DNA of 20,797 bases from Halovulum sp039190275 (GTDB lineage Bacteria > Pseudomonadota > Alphaproteobacteria > Rhodobacterales > Rhodobacteraceae): contig JBCCYF010000078.1 of the NCBI GenBank assembly GCA_039190275.1, positions 1-20,797 on the forward strand, written 5' to 3'. A program made the position numbers and the translations under genes. This document shows positions 14,701 to 20,797 of the stretch, piece after piece. The stretch's first letter is position 1. Every line of letters begins with the position of its first letter. The notes beneath the pieces are model-generated. The model was not told the DNA's origin, ran no database searches, and was given only the letters and a program-made list of their open reading frames with translations.

Positions 14701-17214
14701 GCCGGAACCGCCCTGGTCAGCGTTGTGTCAAACCGTCTGATCGACATGCAGATGCTTGATCTGGACGAGGGGCAGACCGACATTCGCCTTCCGGTAACTG
14801 GCGACTGGGGGACTGGCGCCTATGTCACGGCTACCGTCATTCGGCCGATGAATGTCGAGGCGGGGCGAAACCCGACCCGTGCGCTGGGCCTTGTCCATGC
14901 CGCAGTTGATCCGGGTGCCCGCAGGCTGGAGGCCGCTTTTGAGGTCCCCGCCGAGGTACAGCCGCGCGCGCCGCTGGACGTAGCGCTGCGGGTCAGCGGT
15001 GTCGCCGAGGGTGAGACGGCTTGGGCGACAATTGCTGCGGTGGACGTTGGCATCCTGAATCTGACCTCTTTCGACAGCCCGGACCCCGAAGGACATTACT
15101 TCGGCCAGCGTAAACTGGGTATGGCACTGCGCGATGTCTATGGCCGATTGATAAACGGTCTGAATGGCGACATGGGTCTCGTTCGATCGGGCGGCGATGC
15201 CTTGCTGGAAAAGCGCTTCGACAGTCCGCCCCCGACCGAGGAGCTTGTTTCGTACTTCTCGGGCCCGGTAAGCGTGGACAGCGACGGTGTTGCGCGGGCT
15301 TCGTTTGACCTGCCGTCGTTCAACGGGTCCGTGCGGCTTATGGCGGTGGTCTGGTCGGACAGCGGCGTTGGCCAGACCGAGGCCGAGGTTCTGGTGCGCG
15401 ACCCTGTGGTGGTGTCTGCGACGGTGCCAAGGTTCCTGGCACCTGGCGATACCTCGCGGCTGTTGCTGGACATTGTGCATGCCACCGGTCCGACGGGCGA
15501 GATGCCGCTGCAGGTGTCGGCTCAGGGCGTTACGCTGACCGGCGCCGTTCCAGGCAGCATTGCGCTGGGGGATCTTGGCAAGGCCGTGGTCGAAGTGCCG
15601 CTGCGTGCCGACACGGTCGGCATCCATAGCATTTCCGTTCAGGTAACCACGCCGGAGGGCCGGATCCTGACCAAGGATCTGACGCTGGCGGTCCAGCGCA
15701 CCGATCCCGAAGTGTCGCGACAGTCACGCATCGCCCTTGGGCCGGGCGATACATTTGCCTTTGACGCAAGCGTGTTCGCCGGTCTGCATACCGGCACCGC
15801 CAGCGCGACACTGTCGAGTGGCCCGTTGGCGCGGTTTGATGCACCGGGGCTGTTGATGGCGCTGGATCGCTATCCCTATGGCTGTACCGAACAGATCACA
15901 TCGGCCGCGATGCCGCTGCTGTACTTTGAGGAGGTTGCGTCAGCATTGGGTCTGAATGCCGGGAACCGCGCACAGGATCGGATCGAACAGGCGGTCACCG
16001 CCGTGCTGGCCAATCAGGCACCGAATGGCGCCTTTGGCCTGTGGCGTCCCGATACCGGTGACCTGTGGCTCGACGCTTTTGTATCGGACTTCCTGAGCCG
16101 GGCGCGGGCGCAGGGCATTGCCGTCCCTGACATCGCCTTTCGATCGGCCATGGACAATCTGCGGAACCGGGTGAACTACTATCCGGATTTTGAGAGTGGC
16201 GGCGCAGATCTGGCCTATGCACTCTATGTCCTGGCACGCGAAGGTGCGGCGGCAATTGGCGATCTTCGTTACTATGCGGATGCGCGTGGCGATGCGTTTG
16301 ACAGCCCGTTGGCGGCGGCCCAACTGGGCGGTGCGCTGGCCGCTTATGGCGAGGTAAGGCGTGCCGACGCAATGTTTGCGCGAGCCACTACTCTGCTGGA
16401 CGCGAACACGCGTAACGCGCGGCTGTGGGCAAGCGACTATGGTACGACATTGCGGGACGCCGCAGCGGTTCTGGCGGTGGCCTCGGAGGCCGGGACAGAG
16501 CGTGTTGATCGCGACGCCGTCGCATCCCGCATCACCCGTGGCGCGCATCAGCGCAGCACGCAGGAGGCTGTCTGGTCGCTCCTGGCCGCACATGCGCTGA
16601 TCGAAGAGCGTGAGAGCACCATTTCAGTCGACGGGGTCGCCTCGGACGGCCCGATTGTCCAGCTTCTTGAGGGGCAGACCGCGGACGAACGGTCGGTGGC
16701 CATCCGCAACACCGGGGACGCGGACGTAGCACTTACCCTGACCACCTTTGGCGTGCCAAGTGAGCCGGAACCCGCACAGGGCAATGGCTGGCGGATCACG
16801 CGAAACTACTACGATCTTGAGGGGAACTCCCGGGATCCATCGGACGTTGAGATCGGCATGCGCCTTGTGACCGTGCTTGAGGTAACACCGCTTGGCGGGC
16901 GCGAGGCGCGGCTGATGATCAACGATCCCCTGCCGGCCGGATTTGAGATCGACAATCCAAACCTGATCCGGGCCGGCGATGTCCGGGCGCTGGATTGGCT
17001 TGACGCTATGGCCGAGCCGCGACACACAGAGTTTCGCGCCGATCGTTTCCTGGCCGCTGTCGATCACTTTGGCGACCGCCCCTTCCGTCTGGCTTACATT
17101 GTGCGGGCGGTGTCACCGGGTGTGTTTCACCATCCCGCAGCCAGCGTTGAGGATATGTACCGGCCGCCCTTCCGCGCCCGCACGGACGCCGGGCAGGTGA
17201 CCGTTACGCGATGA
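11776..17214 (+). CDS. Bacterial alpha-2-macroglobulin family protein with N-terminal PAN/Apple-like domain
   Basis: Large secreted protease-trap protein (1812 aa; E. coli YfhM/ECAM is about 1650). A Sec signal peptide (about 1-22) is followed by a small PAN/Apple-like Cys domain (about 36-100; Cys57, 61, 67, 79). Macroglobulin MG-type beta domains follow (e.g. YRAGETIHATV near 607), then the conserved A2M segment from SYFSGPVSVD (about 1159). The thioester motif is YGCTEQ with Cys1370-Thr-Glu-Gln1373 in an alpha-helical thioester domain (about 1345-1640), and a C-terminal receptor-like beta domain ends the protein. The intact thioester implies covalent trapping of an attacking protease in the periplasm. 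ATG 11776 has AGGAG (11765-11769) six bases ahead and starts the signal peptide; the longer frame from 11620 is unlikely. ALYC (20-23 region) is a poor lipobox, so membrane anchoring is uncertain. Its TGA overlaps the pbpC ATG. Confidence 0.93.
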   Translation: MYSRRLIAAALYCLALTPGLSQTAPPPVPERRLAITENVDFYGSDLSTIFETTLETCSATCLTDSACQAFTFNARAGACFLKTQVSDRQPYSGALSAIVIDTAPSVLARSGDRAAELGFLDGRDLTAAHDAALALSERYPVGAGDVAEFLQSAAEARAADNPVQAVRMAGVAVVLEDAPDLWAALADDLLAAAEVSSVRNRPERAFWASVNGYLRADGAASRAALLETMARALEKQGRGRDSLAALRLASTLSPREDIAAALERATGLFGFRVTDHEVESDTARPQVCATFSDLLVEGGVDYATFLQTDAPGLTVDPVGNRLCIGGVAHGTRYQLTLRAGLPALTGEVTAKPVTLNVYVRDRAPSVRFPGRAYVLPKSGDPAVPVTTVNAATLDLALYRVDDRNFVRAFQSGLLERRFTYWQRESRTDGVSQEVWRGTGDVQNILNQDVSTRLPMSDLVADLAPGLYMLQARVAGTDGQSGTVAVQSFVISDLGLATMTGSDGLHVFVRSLETAAARPGLEVSLLSEANTVLATTQTDADGYARFADGLMRGTGGAAPNLLMVEDGGTDIAILSLTEAEFDLSDRGVEGRAPAQPIDVFLTTERGAYRAGETIHATVLARDGLTQAINGLPLTALLRRPDGVEYARHLSSAPKAGGHVFEMPLAASVPRGTWTLNIHADPEAPALASRTVLVEDFVPERIDFKLALPAGALSVTDTPPLTIDARYLFGAPGADLPVEGMVRLSAVRELPAHPGFLFGRHDAPFAADTAFFGGTRTDAQGQAEVMLEFPQIDAPGRPLQASVSVTLSEGSGRPVERRIDRLLTSDSPMIGVRPRFEEVAAGGQAAAFDLITVDPSGETAAMPVRWSLNRLEVDYQWYRSGGNWSWEPITTRRPVTTGEALVTSESPARIDVPVEWGYYELRVEPDDGGFAVSSVDFYAGWYAPADASQTPDTLDLSLDQPSYAVGDTATVTLRPRFAGTALVSVVSNRLIDMQMLDLDEGQTDIRLPVTGDWGTGAYVTATVIRPMNVEAGRNPTRALGLVHAAVDPGARRLEAAFEVPAEVQPRAPLDVALRVSGVAEGETAWATIAAVDVGILNLTSFDSPDPEGHYFGQRKLGMALRDVYGRLINGLNGDMGLVRSGGDALLEKRFDSPPPTEELVSYFSGPVSVDSDGVARASFDLPSFNGSVRLMAVVWSDSGVGQTEAEVLVRDPVVVSATVPRFLAPGDTSRLLLDIVHATGPTGEMPLQVSAQGVTLTGAVPGSIALGDLGKAVVEVPLRADTVGIHSISVQVTTPEGRILTKDLTLAVQRTDPEVSRQSRIALGPGDTFAFDASVFAGLHTGTASATLSSGPLARFDAPGLLMALDRYPYGCTEQITSAAMPLLYFEEVASALGLNAGNRAQDRIEQAVTAVLANQAPNGAFGLWRPDTGDLWLDAFVSDFLSRARAQGIAVPDIAFRSAMDNLRNRVNYYPDFESGGADLAYALYVLAREGAAAIGDLRYYADARGDAFDSPLAAAQLGGALAAYGEVRRADAMFARATTLLDANTRNARLWASDYGTTLRDAAAVLAVASEAGTERVDRDAVASRITRGAHQRSTQEAVWSLLAAHALIEERESTISVDGVASDGPIVQLLEGQTADERSVAIRNTGDADVALTLTTFGVPSEPEPAQGNGWRITRNYYDLEGNSRDPSDVEIGMRLVTVLEVTPLGGREARLMINDPLPAGFEIDNPNLIRAGDVRALDWLDAMAEPRHTEFRADRFLAAVDHFGDRPFRLAYIVRAVSPGVFHHPAASVEDMYRPPFRARTDAGQVTVTR

Positions 17215-19253
17215 AACGCATAGGGATGCTGTTGTTGGCGGGTGCCTTGTTCGCCGCGGCGTTGCTGCGGGACAGCCTGGACGCGTGGATCGACGCGACA
17301 CAGTTGCCGGCGCTGACGGCCGAAACCTCGGTCGAGGTGCTGGATCGGGACGGCGCGTTGCTCAGGGCGTATACGGTTGCCGATGGCCGCTGGCGGCTGA
17401 AAACCGACCTGGATGCGGTTGATCCCCGGTACCTCGCGATGCTGATCGCCTATGAGGACAAGCGGTTCCGGACCCACGCTGGGGTCGATCCGCTGGCGAT
17501 GTTGCGGGCGTTTGGCCAGGCGATGCTGAATGGCCGCATCGTTTCAGGGGGCTCCACCCTGACGATGCAGGTCGCGCGTCTGCTGGAGGAAAGTGGTACC
17601 GGCGCGTTGCCCGGAAAGCTTCGTCAGATCCGGCTTGCACTGGCGCTTGAGCGCAAGCTGGACAAGGATCAGATCCTCACTCTGTATCTCAACCACGCGC
17701 CGTTCGGCGGCAACCTTGAGGGGGTTCGGGCCGCCACCCGCGCTTACTTCGGGAAGGAGCCGCACCGACTGACACCGGCCCAGGCTGCCGTACTGGTTGC
17801 TCTGCCGCAAAGCCCCGAAACGCGCCGCCCCGACCGCTATCCGAATGTTGCACGGGCCGCGCGGATACGTGTGTTGCACAGGATGATGGGGTCCGGAGTA
17901 ATTTCCCAGGACCAACGCCGCGCCGCCGAGCGCGAGGCAATACCGGACGTACGTCGTCCGTTTCCCCGGTTGGCCGCACATCTTGCCGACCGCATGCGGC
18001 ATGCCGATCCGGGGCAGGGCGCGCACTACTTGTCTCTTACGGCACCGTTGCAGGCCGCGTTGGAGCGGCTTGTGTCGGTCGCGTTGCGCCCGCATGGGAA
18101 CCAGCTGTCGGCGGCCGTTCTGGTCGTCGACCACCGCAACGGCGAGGTTTTGGCATCGGTCGGATCTGGGGATTATCTGGATCAGCGCCGCCGCGGATTT
18201 GTGGATATGACCCGCGCGCTGCGCTCGCCCGGGTCGACGCTGAAACCCCTTGTCTATGGGCTGGCTTTCGACGACGGCCTCGCGCATCCCCAGACGCTGA
18301 TCGATGACAGACCGACGGCTTTCGGCAGTTATCGTCCGCAGAACTTCGACGGACAGTATCGCGGTACCCTAACGGTACGCGAGGCGCTGCGCCTGTCCCT
18401 GAACATCCCCGTGGTCAGACTGACCGAAGCGGTCGGTCCGGCGCGGCTTATCGCGCGTATGGAGCGGGCAGGAATGGCCCCCGATGTTCCGGGGGATGTC
18501 CCAGGCCTTGCCGTCGCCTTGGGCGGCGTCGGCGTGACGGTCGAGGGGATGGCCAGCCTCTATGCAGCAATGGCGCGGGGCGGTGAACCGATTGCTCTGC
18601 GCTGGACACGGACGGGCGCTGAAAATACGGCGCGCGCGCGGCGCCTGCTGTCACCCGAGGCGGCCTGGCACATCGGGGATATCCTGTCCGGGTCCGCGCC
18701 GCCGCCCGGCCATGCCGACACCGGCCTTGCCTATAAGACCGGGACCAGCTACGGGCACCGCGATGCCTGGGCAATCGGGTTTGATGGACGGCACACCATT
18801 GTCGTCTGGATGGGGCGCGCCGACGGCGCATCGGTGCCCGGTGCCTTTGGCGCCGAACTGGCCGCGCCGCTTTTGTTTGATGCGTTTCGGCGCCTCAAGC
18901 CACATCTGGCGCCGCGCGACCCGCCGCCCCCAACAGCCCTGACGACAGGCACCGCGGATCTGCCGGTCCCATTGCAGCGGTTCCGTGCGCGGAACGGGCT
19001 GTTCGTACAGGCCAGGGATGCGCCGCGTATCGCATTCCCGCCCGAAGGTGCCGAGGTGGAAACGGGCGGGGTGTTGGTCCTTAAGGTCGAGGCGGGGACA
19101 CCACCCTTCACTTGGCTGGCCGACGGCCACGTTCTGGCGGTGCAGAGCCGCGAAAGACAAGAGGTGATCCGGGATGTCGCGCCCGGCTTTACCCAGTTGT
19201 CGGTCATCGACGGCAAGGGCCGCTCGGCACGCGCCCGGGTCCGCCTACGATAA
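17211..19253 (+). CDS. pbpC: Penicillin-binding protein 1C, bifunctional glycosyltransferase/transpeptidase
   Basis: Inner-membrane-anchored peptidoglycan synthase facing the periplasm (680 aa; E. coli PbpC about 770). An N-terminal hydrophobic anchor (3-19) with almost no cytoplasmic tail is followed by a GT51 domain with AYEDKRF (catalytic Glu82), SGGSTLTMQ (112-120) and LERKLDKDQILTLYLN. The transpeptidase domain has SPGSTLK (nucleophile Ser342, Lys345), SLN (396-398) and KTGTS (509-513), all intact. The C-terminal 100 or so residues (FPPEGAEVE..., then beta-rich) match the PBP1C-specific C-terminal domain. Its ATG overlaps the stop of the macroglobulin gene (ATGA), so both are co-translated. 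In E. coli the same pair is neighbouring, and they are proposed to repair the wall and trap proteases when the envelope is breached. Confidence 0.96.
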   Translation: MKRIGMLLLAGALFAAALLRDSLDAWIDATQLPALTAETSVEVLDRDGALLRAYTVADGRWRLKTDLDAVDPRYLAMLIAYEDKRFRTHAGVDPLAMLRAFGQAMLNGRIVSGGSTLTMQVARLLEESGTGALPGKLRQIRLALALERKLDKDQILTLYLNHAPFGGNLEGVRAATRAYFGKEPHRLTPAQAAVLVALPQSPETRRPDRYPNVARAARIRVLHRMMGSGVISQDQRRAAEREAIPDVRRPFPRLAAHLADRMRHADPGQGAHYLSLTAPLQAALERLVSVALRPHGNQLSAAVLVVDHRNGEVLASVGSGDYLDQRRRGFVDMTRALRSPGSTLKPLVYGLAFDDGLAHPQTLIDDRPTAFGSYRPQNFDGQYRGTLTVREALRLSLNIPVVRLTEAVGPARLIARMERAGMAPDVPGDVPGLAVALGGVGVTVEGMASLYAAMARGGEPIALRWTRTGAENTARARRLLSPEAAWHIGDILSGSAPPPGHADTGLAYKTGTSYGHRDAWAIGFDGRHTIVVWMGRADGASVPGAFGAELAAPLLFDAFRRLKPHLAPRDPPPPTALTTGTADLPVPLQRFRARNGLFVQARDAPRIAFPPEGAEVETGGVLVLKVEAGTPPFTWLADGHVLAVQSRERQEVIRDVAPGFTQLSVIDGKGRSARARVRLR

Positions 19254-19317
19254 ACGAAGCCCGCACCGCAATCCGGGCACCGCTCGTTCGCCAAGGCCGG
19301 GCAGCCGTGGCGCATGC

Positions 19318-19332
19318 ACCCGCCGAGCGGGT
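19318..19332 (-). terminator. Short hairpin directly after ssb
   Basis: ACCCGC and GCGGGT form a perfect 6-bp GC-rich stem with a 3-nt loop, one base past the ssb stop codon on the minus strand. No U-tract follows, so intrinsic termination is uncertain. It lies in the 80-nt gap between convergent pbpC and ssb. Confidence 0.35.
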
Positions 19333-19333
19333 C

Positions 19334-19825
19334 TCAGAATGGAATATCGTCGTCGAGGTCGGATGGGGGCCCGCTGGGCGATTGCGGTTGGTTGCCGCGA
19401 TCGCCGTAGCCGCCACCGCCACCGCCATCGCCACCATACCCACCACCGCCATAGCCGCCGCCCTGGCCACCCTCGGCGCGATCCAGGAACGTCATCTCGC
19501 CGCGGAACGGGCGTAGAACCACCTCGGTGCTGTAACGATCATTACCGCTCTGATCCTGCCATTTGCGGGTCTCCAGCTGACCTTCCAGGTAAACTTTCGA
19601 ACCCTTTTTGAGGTACTGCTGTGCAAGATCGGCCAGCCGCTCGTTAAATATCGCCACCGTGTGCCATTCGGTGCGTTCGCGCCGCTCTCCGCTGGCCTTA
19701 TCGCGCCAGTTTTCCGAGGTTGCGACCCTGAGATTGCAGACCTTGCCACCATTCTGAAAAGTGCGGACTTCGGGGTCGGCGCCCAGATTGCCGATAAGAA
19801 TGACCTTGTTGATACTGCCTGCCAT
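19334..19825 (-). CDS. ssb: Single-stranded DNA-binding protein
   Basis: Binds and protects single-stranded DNA in replication, recombination and repair (163 aa). The OB-fold domain (about 1-115) starts MAGSINKVILIGNLGADPEVR and contains WHTVAIF (54-60), YLKKGSKVYLEG (71-82). A Gly/Tyr-rich flexible linker (119-142) leads to the conserved acidic tip DLDDDIPF, the docking site for partner repair proteins. The frame is open 49 codons upstream, but ATG 19825 has GGAGG (19837-19833) seven bases ahead and is the universal SSB N-terminus. The gene is divergent from the lytic transglycosylase (198 nt apart) and convergent with pbpC. uvrA, a frequent alphaproteobacterial neighbour, is not here, and no GTTC-N7-GTTC LexA box was found in the upstream gap. 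Confidence 0.97.
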   Translation of the reverse strand: MAGSINKVILIGNLGADPEVRTFQNGGKVCNLRVATSENWRDKASGERRERTEWHTVAIFNERLADLAQQYLKKGSKVYLEGQLETRKWQDQSGNDRYSTEVVLRPFRGEMTFLDRAEGGQGGGYGGGGYGGDGGGGGGYGDRGNQPQSPSGPPSDLDDDIPF

Positions 19826-20009
19826 CGGCGTGCCTCCGTTCGAATCTGTTATCGACGAAAACCTAACGGGGATTGCCGGCTTCCGCCATGGGGCCGGGTG
19901 TGTCAGCGCGAAGATCACCTTGGAAAACGGCCTATTGTCCCCTATTTGCACGCGGCAAATGCGTGACTTCAAAATGAAAATGCGCTATCGGGCAAAGGGG
20001 GGATCTGTG

Positions 20010-20030
20010 ATGGGCCAGAGTAAATGGTAA
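20010..20030 (+). other. Possible 6-codon leader ORF ahead of the lytic transglycosylase
   Basis: ATG 20010 opens a frame reading MGQSKW and stops at TAA 20028-20030, overlapping the transglycosylase ATG (20024) in another frame. A strong AAGGGGGG tract (19995-20002) lies seven bases before this ATG, whereas the transglycosylase ATG has only a weak CAGAG at close spacing. It could couple translation of the two; it could equally be chance. Confidence 0.25.
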
Positions 20031-20635
20031 TTCGGTACGTGCACTTCTGTGCGATTGGTCTGGCGATCCTGGCTGCGCCGCTACCGTCGGCCGGGCAAGC
20101 ATTGATCGGAGACGGATCACTCCTGTCCGCCTATGACCGCGACCTGATCCGGCGACCCGAAAAGGGGCGTCTCAAGAATGCGCCCCGAGTGCCGCGCGCG
20201 GCGTTATCGGATCCCCAGGAAACTGGCGTTGAGATCGAGATCTACCGCCCCGGCGCACCAATCGTATATCCCAAGAGCCGCTTCGCCCCCGAGGCGCGCC
20301 TGGCTGCGCGGCGACACGGTATACCCGTGGGGATGTTCATGGCCTTGGTCACGCAGGAAAGCAACTGGAACCCCGATGCGGTCTCGCACAAGGGGGCGAT
20401 CGGTCTGGCGCAGCTGATGCCGGCGACGGCCCGCCAGCTGGGGGTTAACCCCCGCGACCCACGGCAGAACCTGGATGGCGGGGCGCGGTATCTGGCGCAG
20501 CAATACGCAAAATTCCGCAGCTGGCGTCTGGCGCTTGCTGCCTATAACGCCGGTCCAAAAGCAGTCGAGCGGTACAATGGAGTGCCGCCATTTCGCGAAA
20601 CCCAGAACTACGTTACAACCATATTGGGCAAGTAG
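20024..20635 (+). CDS. Secreted SLT-domain lytic transglycosylase
   Basis: Periplasmic murein lytic transglycosylase (203 aa) that cleaves the glycan backbone with 1,6-anhydro product formation. A signal peptide (1-25, cleavage about AGQA) is followed by a low-complexity linker (30-85), then the Slt/LysM-type catalytic domain with QESNWNPDAVS (catalytic Glu112), GLAQLMP (127-133), GGARYLAQQY and AAYNAGP (172-178). These are the family motifs in the right order. The start is fixed: an in-frame TAA (20021-20023) sits immediately before ATG 20024, which has only a weak ribosome site of its own. The gene is divergent from ssb and its TAG directly abuts the stop codon of the minus-strand RND gene. 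The neighbouring pbpC makes a cell-wall role coherent but they are not co-transcribed as seen. Confidence 0.93.
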   Translation: MVIRYVHFCAIGLAILAAPLPSAGQALIGDGSLLSAYDRDLIRRPEKGRLKNAPRVPRAALSDPQETGVEIEIYRPGAPIVYPKSRFAPEARLAARRHGIPVGMFMALVTQESNWNPDAVSHKGAIGLAQLMPATARQLGVNPRDPRQNLDGGARYLAQQYAKFRSWRLALAAYNAGPKAVERYNGVPPFRETQNYVTTILGK

Positions 20636-20797
20636 TCACTGTGCCGCCACGGCCCCGCCCAGCGTCAGGCGGATGGGCGCGGGCCGCGCAGCCGCCGCCG
20701 ATTGCGGTGTGCGCCGGGCGATCAGCGCAAACATCGGGGGGGTGAAGTAGAACGACACCACGGTCGACAACAGCACACCTCCGGCGATGGACATGGC
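20636..20797 (-). CDS. RND efflux pump inner-membrane subunit, C-terminal fragment (runs off the window)
   Basis: Only the last 53 codons are present; the start lies beyond the right edge. The readable part, AMSIAGGVLLSTVVSFYFTPPMFALIARR, matches the final TM region of AcrB/MexB-type (HAE1) transporters, where GG-x-LLST-x-x-x-x-x-x-x-P is typical. A short Ala/Pro-rich cytoplasmic tail ends in VAAQ and TGA (20638-20636). These proteins export drugs or other toxic compounds using the proton gradient with a periplasmic adaptor, which would be expected outside the window. It converges on the lytic transglycosylase with no intergenic base. Confidence 0.75.
   Translation of the reverse strand, partial: AMSIAGGVLLSTVVSFYFTPPMFALIARRTPQSAAAARPAPIRLTLGGAVAAQ

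Noticed and set aside
12600..16600. Several antisense frames of 100-300 codons across the macroglobulin gene.
   Set aside because: They are shadow frames in GC-rich coding DNA with Arg/Pro/Gly/Gln-rich, domain-free translations.
19395..19470. Repetitive CCACCGCC/CCGCCATAG-like tract that looks like a microsatellite.
   Set aside because: It is the coding sequence of the Gly/Tyr-rich linker of SSB on the minus strand.
19944..19960. Dyad ATTTGC-N5-GCAAAT in the ssb-transglycosylase gap.
   Set aside because: Six-base arms are plausible by chance and the motif does not match the alphaproteobacterial LexA box (GTTC-N7-GTTC).

Overview
The window comes from a GC-rich alphaproteobacterium, most likely Rhodobacteraceae (Roseobacter/Paracoccus type). 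The evidence is the uniformly high G+C, the Gly-rich SSB ending in DDDIPF, and the ssb / lytic transglycosylase / RND-pump neighbourhood. No rRNA, tRNA, CRISPR array, prophage or insertion sequence was seen. There is no gene-free stretch longer than about 220 bases.

Region A (about 52-9088, all minus strand) is a carbohydrate-type uptake and catabolism cluster. In transcription order it encodes an alpha/beta-hydrolase (9088-8189), a periplasmic solute-binding protein (8086-6800), a MalF-like permease (6708-5284), a MalG-like permease (5281-4199), a MalK/UgpC-like ATPase (4202-3129) and three tandem Gfo/Idh/MocA-family oxidoreductases (3132-2110, 2108-1107, 1110-52). Three junctions from the MalG permease onward are ATGA overlaps and two others have gaps of 1-2 nt, so translation is probably coupled. 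Both permeases carry large family-atypical insertions. The three oxidoreductases differ at the usual catalytic Asp position (Asn, Asp, Thr). No regulator, sugar kinase or sugar isomerase is visible. The substrate cannot be read from sequence; a modified or glycosidic sugar handled by oxidation is an inference. The operon may continue past the left edge.

Region B (9305-11619) has acetate kinase (ackA, plus) convergent with an aldo/keto reductase of the YghZ (L-glyceraldehyde-3-phosphate/methylglyoxal reductase) type (minus). They are separated by a striking composite palindrome of about 107 bp that starts at the ackA stop codon and probably terminates ackA transcription.

Region C (11776-19253, plus) is the bacterial alpha-2-macroglobulin / penicillin-binding protein 1C pair, with a 4-nt start-stop overlap. 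The macroglobulin (1812 aa) has a signal peptide, an N-terminal PAN/Apple-like Cys domain and an intact CTEQ thioester. PBP1C has complete glycosyltransferase and transpeptidase motifs. Together they are thought to trap invading proteases and repair the wall in the periplasm.

Region D (19334-20797) has ssb (minus), a divergent secreted SLT-type lytic transglycosylase (plus), and the last 53 codons of an RND efflux-pump inner-membrane subunit (minus) that abuts the transglycosylase stop codon without a gap. Bases 1-51 hold no gene I can support.
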